Both the position numbers and the translations under genes were made by a program. Below the pieces are notes generated by a model. That model did not search any database. It was given only the letters and a program-made list of their open reading frames with translations, and was not told the origin of the DNA. From NCBI GenBank assembly GCA_024742605.1, contig JANSYC010000022.1, positions 1 through 58,337 of the forward strand: 58,337 nt of DNA, given 5' to 3'. This document shows, piece after piece, positions 1 to 10,367 of this stretch. Position 1 is the first letter of the stretch; every line of letters starts with the position of its first letter. This stretch comes from Alphaproteobacteria bacterium (GTDB lineage Bacteria; Pseudomonadota; Alphaproteobacteria; Thalassobaculales; Thalassobaculaceae).

Positions 1-687
1 GCCGGGTTCGCGTTCGATGCGGGGCGGCAGGATTCCGCCAAGGATCTGAGCCGTGAGATGGTGCTGGAGAACGCGCGCGAGATCGTGACGGCGACCTCCC
101 TTCCCGTCTCGGCCGATCTCGAAGGCGGGTTCGGGGAGACGCCCGAGGCCTGCGCCGAAACCATTCGCCAGGCCAGTGCGATCGGCCTGGTCGGCGGCTC
201 GATCGAGGATGCGACCGGGGTTCCCGACACTCCGATCCATCCGTTCGAGATCTCAGTTGACCGGATCCAAGCGGCCGTGGCGGCGGCGTCGGATCTGCCG
301 TTCCTGCTGACCGCCCGGGCCGAGAACTACCTCTACGGCCGTCCCGACCTGGCCGACACGATCCGGCGCCTGCAGGCATTCTCCGAGGCCGGGGCCGATG
401 TGCTGTATGCGCCGGGTCTGCCCGATCTGGAGGCCATCCGCACGGTGTGCCGGGAGGTCGACAGGCCGGTGAACGTGGTGATGGGGCTGTCGGGGCCGAA
501 TTTCAGCGTGGCCGAACTGCAGGATGCCGGGGTCAAGCGGATCAGCGTCGGCGGCTCCTTCGCCCGCGCCGCCCTCGGGGCCTTCCTGCGGGCCGCGCGG
601 GAGGTTCGGGACACGGGCACCTTCGGCTACGCGGCCGATGCGATCCCGGATGGCGAGGTACGGACATTTTTTTCAAGGCAGATTTGA
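1..687 (+). CDS. Isocitrate lyase/PEP mutase family protein, 5'-truncated by the window edge
   Basis: The reading frame is open from base 1, so the gene starts upstream; a methionine at base 58 is internal. The visible 228 residues match the C-terminal part of the isocitrate lyase/phosphoenolpyruvate mutase TIM-barrel family, whose members cleave or form C-C or C-P bonds of oxo-acids such as oxaloacetate or 2-methylisocitrate. Family signatures are SADLEGGFGE, the GGSIEDATG strand, the LTARAENYL strand and a late RISVGGSFARAAL segment. The active-site Cys loop and first metal-binding strand lie outside the window, so substrate cannot be assigned. The end DGEVRTFFSRQI fits the usual family C-terminus. 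The stop overlaps a possible TTG start of the RTX-like frame, and a run of seven T lies just before the stop. Confidence 0.88.
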   Translation, partial: AGFAFDAGRQDSAKDLSREMVLENAREIVTATSLPVSADLEGGFGETPEACAETIRQASAIGLVGGSIEDATGVPDTPIHPFEISVDRIQAAVAAASDLPFLLTARAENYLYGRPDLADTIRRLQAFSEAGADVLYAPGLPDLEAIRTVCREVDRPVNVVMGLSGPNFSVAELQDAGVKRISVGGSFARAALGAFLRAAREVRDTGTFGYAADAIPDGEVRTFFSRQI

Positions 688-1010
688 CCGATTACCTTTA
701 CGCATCGCCGCGCAGCGATCTCGGCCCGGTCGTGCAGGCCGGCGGCCCGGACGCCCAGGATATGATCGGCGGGCTTTCGGACAACATCGTCTATGGCAAC
801 CAGGGCAACGACACGATCTCCACCCGGGGCGGAGACGATACGGTATTCGGCGGCCAGGATGCCGACACGATCTTCGGTGGCGACGGCGCGGACGTCCTGT
901 ACGGAAACCTCGGCGGCGACCTGATCTCAGGTGGGGCGGACGGCGAGGTGCTGTACGGTGGCCAGGGGGCCGACACCCTTGTCGGAGGGGCCGCCAACGA
1001 CCTGCTGTAA
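684..1010 (+). CDS. Short RTX-type calcium-binding repeat reading frame, start uncertain
   Basis: About 108 residues containing roughly seven glycine/aspartate nonapeptide units of the RTX type, for example YGNQGNDTI, FGGQDADTI, FGGDGADVL and YGGQGADTL. Such repeats form calcium-loaded parallel beta-rolls in secreted type I exporter substrates, usually in far larger proteins. No ATG or GTG precedes the repeats in frame after the upstream gene. The only nearby candidate is a TTG at 684 that overlaps the upstream TGA. The other possibility is a -1 shift out of the upstream gene at the T-run 667-673. The frame ends inside a repeat (GGAANDLL, stop). It could be a remnant of a longer RTX protein, an extension of the upstream gene, or a small expressed protein. 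The repeats are clear; the gene model is not. Confidence 0.5.
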   Translation: MTDYLYASPRSDLGPVVQAGGPDAQDMIGGLSDNIVYGNQGNDTISTRGGDDTVFGGQDADTIFGGDGADVLYGNLGGDLISGGADGEVLYGGQGADTLVGGAANDLL

Positions 1011-1045
1011 GGCGTGGTTTTTCTGACGAGCGCTGCGCGCGTGCC

Positions 1046-1882
1046 TCATGCCCCGACCGCGATCCCAACCGGCCCTGCGCGCAGGGCCTGCCAGCTCGCT
1101 GCGTCGGGAGCGGACAGCAGGCCGCCGGTGAGCTCACTGGGACGGTAGGGTCGGCCGTCGGCGGCGCGGGCGTTGTGGCCGCCCGCCTCGGCGTGAATCA
1201 GAATACCGGGCGCGTGGTCCCAAGGCATGGTCTTCCAGTAGAATGCGAAATGCGCCGCCCCGGTCACCAGCCTGATGTATTCGACCCCGGCGCAGCCGAG
1301 CCGGTAATGATGACCGAGCGTCTCGGTCGCGGCCTCCCGTGCCGGCTGGCGGACCGCGTCGGGCAGGAACCGCAGGGCGAAGGACCCGGCCATCTCCCCC
1401 AGCGGTGCGGACGGGGCGACCCTCAGACGGGACCGCCCTTCGGGAGACAGCATCTCGGCCCCCTCGCCCCTGGCGGCCATGACGGTGCGGCCGGTGACCG
1501 GTTCCAGGATCCAGGAGGCCACGGTCTCGTCGGCGACGGCAAGCGCCACCATGACGGCGAATTTCTCGTCGCCCTTGGCGAAATTGTTGGTGCCGTCGAC
1601 CGGGTCGACGATCCACACCGGGTCGGACCCGCCGAGCAGATCCATCAGGACGGGATTGGCCGCCACGCCCTCCTCACCGACCACGACCGAGCCTGGGAGG
1701 ATCTCCATCAGCCGGCGGGTCAGCACCTTCTCGGATTCCTCGTCCGCCACGGTCACCAGATCATTCGGACCGGTCTTCGCCCGGATATCGGCATCGGCCA
1801 GATTGCGCCAGCGCGGCAGGATCTCGGCCTCCGCCACTTCGGTCAGCAGTGCGGCAACAATGTCCATGTCGACGAGCGCCAT
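1046..1882 (-). CDS. Inositol monophosphatase family protein
   Basis: 278 residues of the Mg-dependent, lithium-sensitive sugar phosphatase superfamily (IMPase, FBPase, CysQ). Visible metal-site motifs are GEEG near residue 69, the WIVDPVDGTNNF signature near residue 90 (Asp 93 and Asp 96), and a C-terminal PWDHAPGILIHAEAGG segment carrying the WD motif. Substrate is uncertain: inositol-1-phosphate, histidinol phosphate or 3'-phosphoadenosine 5'-phosphate are all known for relatives. I chose the ATG at 1882 because GGAGG lies 7 bases upstream of it; a methionine five codons earlier (1897) contains that same ribosome-binding site and is less likely. The gene lies downstream of groL in the same direction, separated by a good terminator, so it is probably expressed separately or only by read-through. 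Confidence 0.9.
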   Translation of the reverse strand: MALVDMDIVAALLTEVAEAEILPRWRNLADADIRAKTGPNDLVTVADEESEKVLTRRLMEILPGSVVVGEEGVAANPVLMDLLGGSDPVWIVDPVDGTNNFAKGDEKFAVMVALAVADETVASWILEPVTGRTVMAARGEGAEMLSPEGRSRLRVAPSAPLGEMAGSFALRFLPDAVRQPAREAATETLGHHYRLGCAGVEYIRLVTGAAHFAFYWKTMPWDHAPGILIHAEAGGHNARAADGRPYRPSELTGGLLSAPDAASWQALRAGPVGIAVGA

Positions 1883-1914
1883 GTGCTCGACCTCCATTGG
1901 GAGCGGGTTTCAGG

Positions 1915-1948
1915 AAAAGGAAAAGGCCGCAGGGATATCCCACGGCCT
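1915..1948 (-). terminator. Rho-independent terminator of groESL
   Basis: Read on the minus strand, a stem of GGCCG/CGGCC extended by GGG/CCC around an ATAT loop is followed directly by TTTTCCTTTT. It lies about 50 bases after the groL stop, where a terminator is expected, and ends just before the inositol-monophosphatase-like gene. Confidence 0.75.
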
Positions 1949-1995
1949 CTCCTATCATGTTCGCGGATGATCCGCAGCAGTCGGTTCCGGCGAGC

Positions 1996-3723
<1,728 letters not shown>

Positions 3724-4011
3724 TTACTCGATGATGCCCATGATGTCGGACTCACGCATCACGACGAGATCCTTGCCGTCGATCTTCACTTCCGAACCGG
3801 ACCATTTGCCGTAGAGCACGACATCGCCCTTCTTCACGTCCAACTTGTGGACCTTGCCGGCCTCGTCGCGGGCGCCGGAGCCGACGGCCACGACCTTGCC
3901 CTGCATCGGCTTTTCCTTGGCGGTGTCCGGAATGATAATGCCGCCGGCGGTCTTGGTCTCGGCCTCGGTCGGCTCGATGACGACGCGGTCATGAAGCGGT
4001 CTGAATTTCAT
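3724..4011 (-). CDS. groS: Co-chaperonin GroES (Hsp10)
   Basis: 95 residues, the standard GroES length, forming the heptameric lid of GroEL. Seen are [14 protein letters not shown], the mobile loop with [21 protein letters not shown] and a C-terminal [12 protein letters not shown]. The ATG at 4011 has a GGGAG ribosome-binding site just upstream; an upstream in-frame extension runs through the CIRCE element and is not coding. First gene of groESL, with promoter and HrcA operator in the 5' region. Confidence 0.98.
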   Translation of the reverse strand: MKFRPLHDRVVIEPTEAETKTAGGIIIPDTAKEKPMQGKVVAVGSGARDEAGKVHKLDVKKGDVVLYGKWSGSEVKIDGKDLVVMRESDIMGIIE

Positions 4012-4081
4012 GGGTGTCTCCCGTTGAAGGCTTTCGAGCTGCGCTCGATTTGAATAACCGTGTTCAGGGGGTCGCATGCTG

Positions 4082-4108
4082 TTAGCACTCGACCCCAATG
4101 AGTGCCAG
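4082..4108. promoter_or_regulatory. CIRCE operator (HrcA binding site)
   Basis: TTAGCACTC, a 9-base spacer and GAGTGCCAG. The consensus is TTAGCACTC-N9-GAGTGCTAA, so the left arm is perfect and the right arm has two changes. It lies between the promoter -10 and groS, where HrcA would block initiation. No hrcA is in the window. Confidence 0.93.
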
Positions 4109-4111
4109 GGG

Positions 4112-4140
4112 ATATAGAAACTCCTCCCCCTCTCTGTCAA
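4112..4140 (-). promoter_or_regulatory. groESL promoter
   Basis: On the minus strand TTGACA (4135-4140) is separated by 17 bases from CTATAT (4112-4117), a near-consensus sigma-70 promoter. The expected start falls inside the adjoining CIRCE element. I see no separate heat-shock sigma-factor match. Confidence 0.8.
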
Positions 4141-4187
4141 GGACAGCGGCCGAATCCTTTCGGAAGATCCCGTATGAATCAGCGTCG

Positions 4188-5513
4188 TTACGGCGCCGGC
4201 CGCACGAACCGCTTCTCGTATCGGGCCAGATCGGTTGGCGACAGAGTGACCGTCACCATGGCGTGCGTGCCCTCTCCCTCCTGGGACAGGATCTCGCCAT
4301 GGGCGTGCAGCCAGGCCAGTGCCGCGCCGTCGGACAGGTCGACCTCGAAGGTCCGGGTCTGGTCATTGGCCCCCAGAATATCGTCGATCCGCGCCACCAG
4401 ATCCGGAATGCCCTCGCCGGTGACGGCGGAGAGCGGCACGGTCGGCAGATTCGCATTGGCCGCTTGGTTCGCCAGAGCCTCCCGATCCTCGGCGGTCAAC
4501 CGGTCGATCTTGTTCTGGACTTCGATCGTACGTCCCGGACGGGTTTCGTCGTCGACGTCGAGATCCCGGAGCACGGAAAGCACGTCCTCCTTCTGCGCGG
4601 CGGTATCCGGATGCGAGATGTCCCGGACATGCAGGATCAGATCCGCCTCGACCACCTCCTCCAGCGTTGCCCGAAAGGCGGCGACCAGATGGGTCGGCAG
4701 ATCGGAGATGAATCCCACCGTGTCGGAGACGATCACGGTCCGGCCGCCCGGCAGATCGATTCGCCGCATGGTCGGATCAAGGGTGGCGAACAGCAGATCC
4801 TCCGCCATCACCGAGGCGCCGGACAGGTGGTTGAACAGGGTCGATTTCCCGGCATTGGTATAGCCGACCAGGGCCACGACCGGGAACGGAACGCGCTTCC
4901 GCGCCCCCCTGTGGAGCTCGCGGGTCCGCTTCACTTCTTCCAGTTCGCGCTTCAGCCGGACGATCCGCTCGTCGATCAGCCGGCGGTCCAGCTCGATCTG
5001 ACGCTCGCCGGGTCCGCCCAGGAAGCCCGCACCACCACGCTGCCGCTCCAGGTGGGTCCAGGACCGCACCAGCCGGGAGCGCTGAAAGCTGAGGGATGCA
5101 AGCTCGACCTGCAGCCGGCCTTCATGGGTCCGCGCCCGGGCACCGAAGATCTCAAGGATCAACTGGGTCCGGTCGATGACCTTGACCTTGCACTCGCGCT
5201 CCAGGTTGCGCTGCTGGATCGGTGTCAGGGTGGCGTCGACCACCAGGACGTCGACCTCCAGCCCCTCCATCATCGGGCCGAGCCGTTCGATCTGACCTCC
5301 GCCGATCAGGGTGCTGGGTCGCGGTCGGTTGACGGTCATGACCTCGGAGCCGACCACGTCCAGCTCAATGGCGAGCGCCAGCCCCGTGGCTTCTTCAAGC
5401 CGGGCTTCCGGATCGCGCAGCTCCGCCGTTCCGCCGCTCGCGGGCGGCGACTTGAGACGGGGATGGATGACGAGCGCCCGTGTCTGATGGGCGGCGGTTT
5501 CGTATGTGTTCAA
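4188..5513 (-). CDS. hflX: Ribosome-associated GTPase HflX
   Basis: 441 residues. HflX is a translation-factor-class GTPase that splits stalled ribosomes, especially under heat stress. The N-terminal HflX domain ends in the glycine-rich [19 protein letters not shown] linker, followed by the G domain with the P-loop [14 protein letters not shown], the [10 protein letters not shown] switch and NKIDRL. The only start that keeps the N-terminus is a TTG at 5513 (TTG-AAC-ACA) with a weak ribosome-binding site, 26 bases after the hfq stop, so translation may depend on hfq. The hfq-hflX order is conserved across proteobacteria. Confidence 0.97.
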   Translation of the reverse strand: MNTYETAAHQTRALVIHPRLKSPPASGGTAELRDPEARLEEATGLALAIELDVVGSEVMTVNRPRPSTLIGGGQIERLGPMMEGLEVDVLVVDATLTPIQQRNLERECKVKVIDRTQLILEIFGARARTHEGRLQVELASLSFQRSRLVRSWTHLERQRGGAGFLGGPGERQIELDRRLIDERIVRLKRELEEVKRTRELHRGARKRVPFPVVALVGYTNAGKSTLFNHLSGASVMAEDLLFATLDPTMRRIDLPGGRTVIVSDTVGFISDLPTHLVAAFRATLEEVVEADLILHVRDISHPDTAAQKEDVLSVLRDLDVDDETRPGRTIEVQNKIDRLTAEDREALANQAANANLPTVPLSAVTGEGIPDLVARIDDILGANDQTRTFEVDLSDGAALAWLHAHGEILSQEGEGTHAMVTVTLSPTDLARYEKRFVRPAP

Positions 5514-5539
5514 GTCTTGATGGCGGAGACGGGTTCCCC

Positions 5540-5788
5540 CTACTCCTCACCATCCTCCTTCGGATCGAAAAGCTGGACCGGCTGTGACGGCATGATGGTC
5601 GAGATCGCATGTTTATAAACCAGTTGCGAATGCGCGTCACGGCGCAACAGAACGCAAAAGTTATCGAACCACGTCACGATGCCCTGCAGCTTGACTCCGT
5701 TCACCAGGAATATAGTCACGGGGGTCTTGTCTTTCCGGATCTTGTTCAGGAACACGTCCTGCACACTTTGGCTCTTTTCCGCGGCCAT
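5540..5788 (-). CDS. hfq: RNA chaperone Hfq
   Basis: 82 residues, typical for alphaproteobacterial Hfq. The hexameric Sm-like ring pairs small RNAs with mRNAs. Sm1 is seen in [20 protein letters not shown] and Sm2 in the [10 protein letters not shown] signature; the distal and rim residues FCVLLRRD are also present. The acidic C-terminal tail is short. It lies between the HAD phosphatase gene and hflX and appears to have its own promoter overlapping the end of the HAD gene. Confidence 0.99.
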   Translation of the reverse strand: MAAEKSQSVQDVFLNKIRKDKTPVTIFLVNGVKLQGIVTWFDNFCVLLRRDAHSQLVYKHAISTIMPSQPVQLFDPKEDGEE

Positions 5789-5857
5789 TATCCTACCCTC
5801 TTTCTTTGGGACGCCCAGTTCTCGACTGTGCGCGGCTGATCTACCCCAGCCCAGTCA

Positions 5858-5873
5858 TCTCGCACATGCGAGA
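5858..5873. repeat. Inverted repeat in the hfq 5' region
   Basis: TCTCGCACATGCGAGA: six-base arms TCTCGC/GCGAGA plus an inner A-T pair. It lies between the putative hfq promoter and the hfq start, so it would form a hairpin in the hfq leader. No T-run follows it in either direction, so it is not a standard terminator. Confidence 0.45.
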
Positions 5874-5885
5874 AGACCATTAACA

Positions 5886-5913
5886 CATATAACGCATTGG
5901 CAGCGTTTATCAA
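5886..5913 (-). promoter_or_regulatory. Candidate hfq promoter
   Basis: On the minus strand TTGATA (5908-5913) and TATATG (5886-5891) are 16 bases apart. The -35 box overlaps the last codons of the upstream HAD gene. Its position about 100 bases before hfq is reasonable; the spacing is slightly short. Confidence 0.42.
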
Positions 5914-6578
5914 ATACTAAGTCTCTGGAGCAGTTCCCGGCAGCCTGGGAGATGCATACGCGGCGGTGCGGCACTCAGGTCCTCGGGATGCGGGTCCTCC
6001 GGATGAAGCAGGATCGGCACGCACCCGCTCCGATGCGCGCAAAGCAGGTCGACCGCGCTGTCGCCGACGAACCAGACATCGTCGGTCGGCGCGAGCCCGG
6101 TGCCGTCGAGCGCCATCAGCACCGCATCCGGCTCCGGCTTGTCGCGCGGTGCGTCGGTGGCGCCCACCAGACGGTGAAACATGCCCTCCCACCCCAGGTG
6201 CAGCGCCTCCGCGCGCAGGTATTTGCCGTTCTTGTTGCTGACCAGCGCCATCGGCACGCCGGATCGGTGCAGATGATCGAGCAGATCGAACGCGCCGGGC
6301 AGCGGCGTTACGGTCGCCAGATGATCGCGGGCAAACGCTGTATAAAACAGCTGACCCGCCTCCTCCGCCCGCTCTCCGAACAGCTTCGGGAACGTGTCCC
6401 GCATCGACAGTTTGGCATTGGCGCGGACCTCCGCTTCCGACCAGGGCACATGGCCCATGGCGACGAACACCACCGCCAGGGCCCCGGTGATCGCGCCCCA
6501 GTTGTCGATCAGGGTCGAGTCCCAATCGAACAGAACGGCCCGCGGCTTCGGCAGATTGCCCGCAGAGTCATCGGTCAC
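5910..6578 (-). CDS. HAD superfamily phosphatase (phosphoglycolate phosphatase-like)
   Basis: 222 residues with the four HAD motifs in order: DWDSTLID (nucleophile Asp 18, acid Asp 20), VSNKNG, a Lys before PEPDAVL, and the GDSAVDLL acidic motif. A helical cap is inserted after motif I, as in subclass I phosphatases such as phosphoglycolate or pyrophosphate phosphatases. Substrate is unknown. The start is a GTG at 6578 that overlaps the stop of the upstream transaminase gene by four bases (GTGA), so the pair is probably translationally coupled. Confidence 0.9.
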   Translation of the reverse strand: MTDDSAGNLPKPRAVLFDWDSTLIDNWGAITGALAVVFVAMGHVPWSEAEVRANAKLSMRDTFPKLFGERAEEAGQLFYTAFARDHLATVTPLPGAFDLLDHLHRSGVPMALVSNKNGKYLRAEALHLGWEGMFHRLVGATDAPRDKPEPDAVLMALDGTGLAPTDDVWFVGDSAVDLLCAHRSGCVPILLHPEDPHPEDLSAAPPRMHLPGCRELLQRLSI

Positions 6579-7438
6579 TGCGTGCGGCCCTCGCTCGCCG
6601 CGTAGGACAGATAGCTGTCGCGAAGCTGCACGCTCATTGATCCGGCCTTTCCGTTGCCGATCACCGTCTGGTCGATCTGGGTGACCGGGGTCACGAACGA
6701 GGTGGCGGAGGACACGAACGCCTCCTTGGCGTCCAGCGCCTCCTGAACCGAGAACGCCCGCTCGACGAATTTGAGCCCCTCCCGCTCCGCCAGCCGCAGG
6801 ATCGACAGGCGGGTGATCCCGTTCAGAATGTTCTCGTTGGCGTTCCGGGTCACCAGCTCGTTGTCCTTGGTGACGATCCAGGCATTGGTCGAGGTGCCCT
6901 CTGTGACGTTGCCGTCCTCATCCACCTGCCAGGCCTCATAGGCGCCGCTTTCGCGGGCCTGCTGCTTGCCCAGCACGTTCGGCAGCAACGAGACGGTCTT
7001 GATGTCGCAGCGCTTCCAGCGGATGTCGGGGATCGTGATGACCTTGACCCCGTTCTCAACAACCTCGGGCTTGGTCGCGGCGATCCGCTTGGCGGTCAGA
7101 ACGATCGCCGGCTTCACGTCCTTCGGAAACGGATGGTCCCGCCGGGACACGCCGCGGGTCACCTGCATGTAGACCAGGCCGTTGCGGATCCGGTTCTTGC
7201 GGATCAGTTCCCGCATCACCGATTGCAGCGACGGGCGGCTCATCGGACTGTCGATCCGCAGTTCGCCCAGGGACCGGTCCAGCCGGTCCAGATGGGGGAC
7301 TTCGTCCACCAGGGCCCCGTCCTGCACGAGCACCACCTCATAGACCCCGTCGGCAAACTGGTAGCCGCGATCCTCGATATGGACGGCGGCATCTCCATGG
7401 GTGACGAAGCGACCGTTGACATAGGCGACGCGGGACAT
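6575..7438 (-). CDS. dat: D-amino-acid transaminase / class IV aminotransferase
   Basis: 287 residues of the PLP fold-type IV aminotransferases, interconverting D-amino acids and 2-oxo acids. Seen are the N-terminal YVNGRFV and EDRGYQFADGVYEV segment, the RCDIKTVSLLPNVLGKQ block with the likely Schiff-base lysine at residue 147, and EGTSTNAWIV for phosphate binding. I start at the ATG at 7438, since MSRVAYVNG is the family N-terminus; the longer frame adds 31 non-homologous residues. Branched-chain or 4-amino-4-deoxychorismate enzymes of the same fold are alternatives, but the CDIK context favours a D-amino-acid transaminase. Confidence 0.9.
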   Translation of the reverse strand: MSRVAYVNGRFVTHGDAAVHIEDRGYQFADGVYEVVLVQDGALVDEVPHLDRLDRSLGELRIDSPMSRPSLQSVMRELIRKNRIRNGLVYMQVTRGVSRRDHPFPKDVKPAIVLTAKRIAATKPEVVENGVKVITIPDIRWKRCDIKTVSLLPNVLGKQQARESGAYEAWQVDEDGNVTEGTSTNAWIVTKDNELVTRNANENILNGITRLSILRLAEREGLKFVERAFSVQEALDAKEAFVSSATSFVTPVTQIDQTVIGNGKAGSMSVQLRDSYLSYAASEGRTQ

Positions 7439-7493
7439 GGATCTCTCCGTTCCGTTTGAGTGCGATAGACTGGATAGTGAGATGTCCTGCCGG

Positions 7494-8870
7494 TCAGAAA
7501 AAGTCCAGCCTGACCGCGAACATCCGCTCAACCTTCTTGACGGCCTCGTAGGTCGCGAACACCACGACCCGGTCCTTGGCCTCGATCACGGTGTCGCCGC
7601 GCGGCATGATGACCGTGTCCCGGCGCAGGATCGCCCCGACGATCACACCGCTCGGCAGGCGGGCGTCCTTCAGCGGCTTGCCGACCAGGGTCGAGGTTTC
7701 CAGCGCTTCGGCCTCGATGACCTCGCCGAAATCCTCCCGCACGGAATAGACCGCCCGAATCCGGCCCCGCCGCACATGCTGCAGGATCGAGGACACGGTG
7801 ATCGCGCGGGGATTGACCACCGCGTCGATCCCGAGCTGAGTGATCAGCGGGGCATAGGTGCTGGCATTGATCAGGGCGACCGTGCGATCGCATCCGGACC
7901 GTTTCGCGAGCAGCGAGCTCAGAATATTGACCTCGTCGTCATTCGACACTGCAACGAAGGTCTCGGTCTGTGAAATGTTTGCTTCCTCGAGGATCTCCGG
8001 GTCCAGCACATCACCGTTCAAAACCATGACATTGCCGAGGGTCTGGGCCACGTGGCGCGCGCGCTCGCGGCTGAATTCGATGATCTTGGCGGTTACCCCG
8101 GGATGGTCGCGTTTGATCTCCTCGGCCAGGGTTAGCCCGATATTGCCGCCACCCGCGATGATGATCGAGCGCGCCTCCGGCTCCTCGTGTCCGAAAGCCG
8201 CCATGGCCCGGCCCAGATGGGTGCTGTCGCACACGAAATAGACCTCGTCCCCCGGCAGCATCTGATCGTCCGGTTTCGGGACGATCGCGCGTTCGTTCCT
8301 CAGAATGCCGACGATCACGATGTCCAGATCGTGGAACAGGGAGGACAATTGCCGCAACGGCGTATTCAGAATTGGTGTTGCCTCGTCGCATCGGACGCCC
8401 ACGACACGTATCCGCCCGTCGGCCATTGGCACCACGTCCAAGGCTCCCGGCACCTGCAGGCGCCGTCCGATCGCCCTGGCGACCTCCTGCTCCGGTGAAA
8501 TGATCACATCGATGGGCATATGGTCGCGGGAGAACAGATCCCCCCAGATCGGCTGCAGATAGCTCTGGTTCCGGACCCGTGCAATCTTGGTCGGCACGTC
8601 GAACAGGGAATGGCCGACCTGGCAGGCGACCATGTTCACCTCGTCCGAATAGGTCACGGCAATCAGCATGTCGGCGTCTCCGACACCGGCCTGCTCCAGA
8701 ATGCCGGGATGTGACGCGAAACCGGTGATCGCCCGCACATCGAGGGTATCGCTGATCTTTTGGGTCAGCCTCGGATCCTGGTCGACCACCGTGACATCGT
8801 TGTTCTCTCCCGCGAGATGGCGGGCGATGCTCGTGCCGACCTGGCCGGCGCCGCAGATCACGACCTTCAT
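7494..8870 (-). CDS. trkA: Trk potassium uptake regulatory subunit TrkA
   Basis: 458 residues, the full length of TrkA. It is a cytoplasmic NAD(H)-binding ring that gates TrkH/TrkG potassium channels. Two RCK units are visible: the first Rossmann motif GAGQVGTSIARHLA with acidic VVDQD, and the second with IAGGGNIGLTLAEEI; each is followed by a TrkA-C region, the last near LPSGVIVGAILR. No trkH lies nearby. It sits at its conserved place between ntrX and hfq. A hairpin separates it from ntrX, so expression could be partly independent. Confidence 0.97.
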   Translation of the reverse strand: MKVVICGAGQVGTSIARHLAGENNDVTVVDQDPRLTQKISDTLDVRAITGFASHPGILEQAGVGDADMLIAVTYSDEVNMVACQVGHSLFDVPTKIARVRNQSYLQPIWGDLFSRDHMPIDVIISPEQEVARAIGRRLQVPGALDVVPMADGRIRVVGVRCDEATPILNTPLRQLSSLFHDLDIVIVGILRNERAIVPKPDDQMLPGDEVYFVCDSTHLGRAMAAFGHEEPEARSIIIAGGGNIGLTLAEEIKRDHPGVTAKIIEFSRERARHVAQTLGNVMVLNGDVLDPEILEEANISQTETFVAVSNDDEVNILSSLLAKRSGCDRTVALINASTYAPLITQLGIDAVVNPRAITVSSILQHVRRGRIRAVYSVREDFGEVIEAEALETSTLVGKPLKDARLPSGVIVGAILRRDTVIMPRGDTVIEAKDRVVVFATYEAVKKVERMFAVRLDFF

Positions 8871-8900
8871 GGCAGACGCTCTGGTTCCTGGACCCGTGCG

Positions 8901-8925
8901 AAAAGGCCCTTTTGGGTAAGGGGCC
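8901..8925 (-). terminator. Possible weak terminator between ntrX and trkA
   Basis: On the minus strand GGCCC and GGGCC arms flank an 11-base loop and are followed by TTTT. The stem is only five pairs and the T-run short, so it may be an attenuator or a chance structure. Confidence 0.35.
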
Positions 8926-8954
8926 GGGGTGAGAAATCCCGGTTTGGCCCGCCG

Positions 8955-10358
<1,404 letters not shown>

Positions 10359-10367
10359 GCCTCGCGC

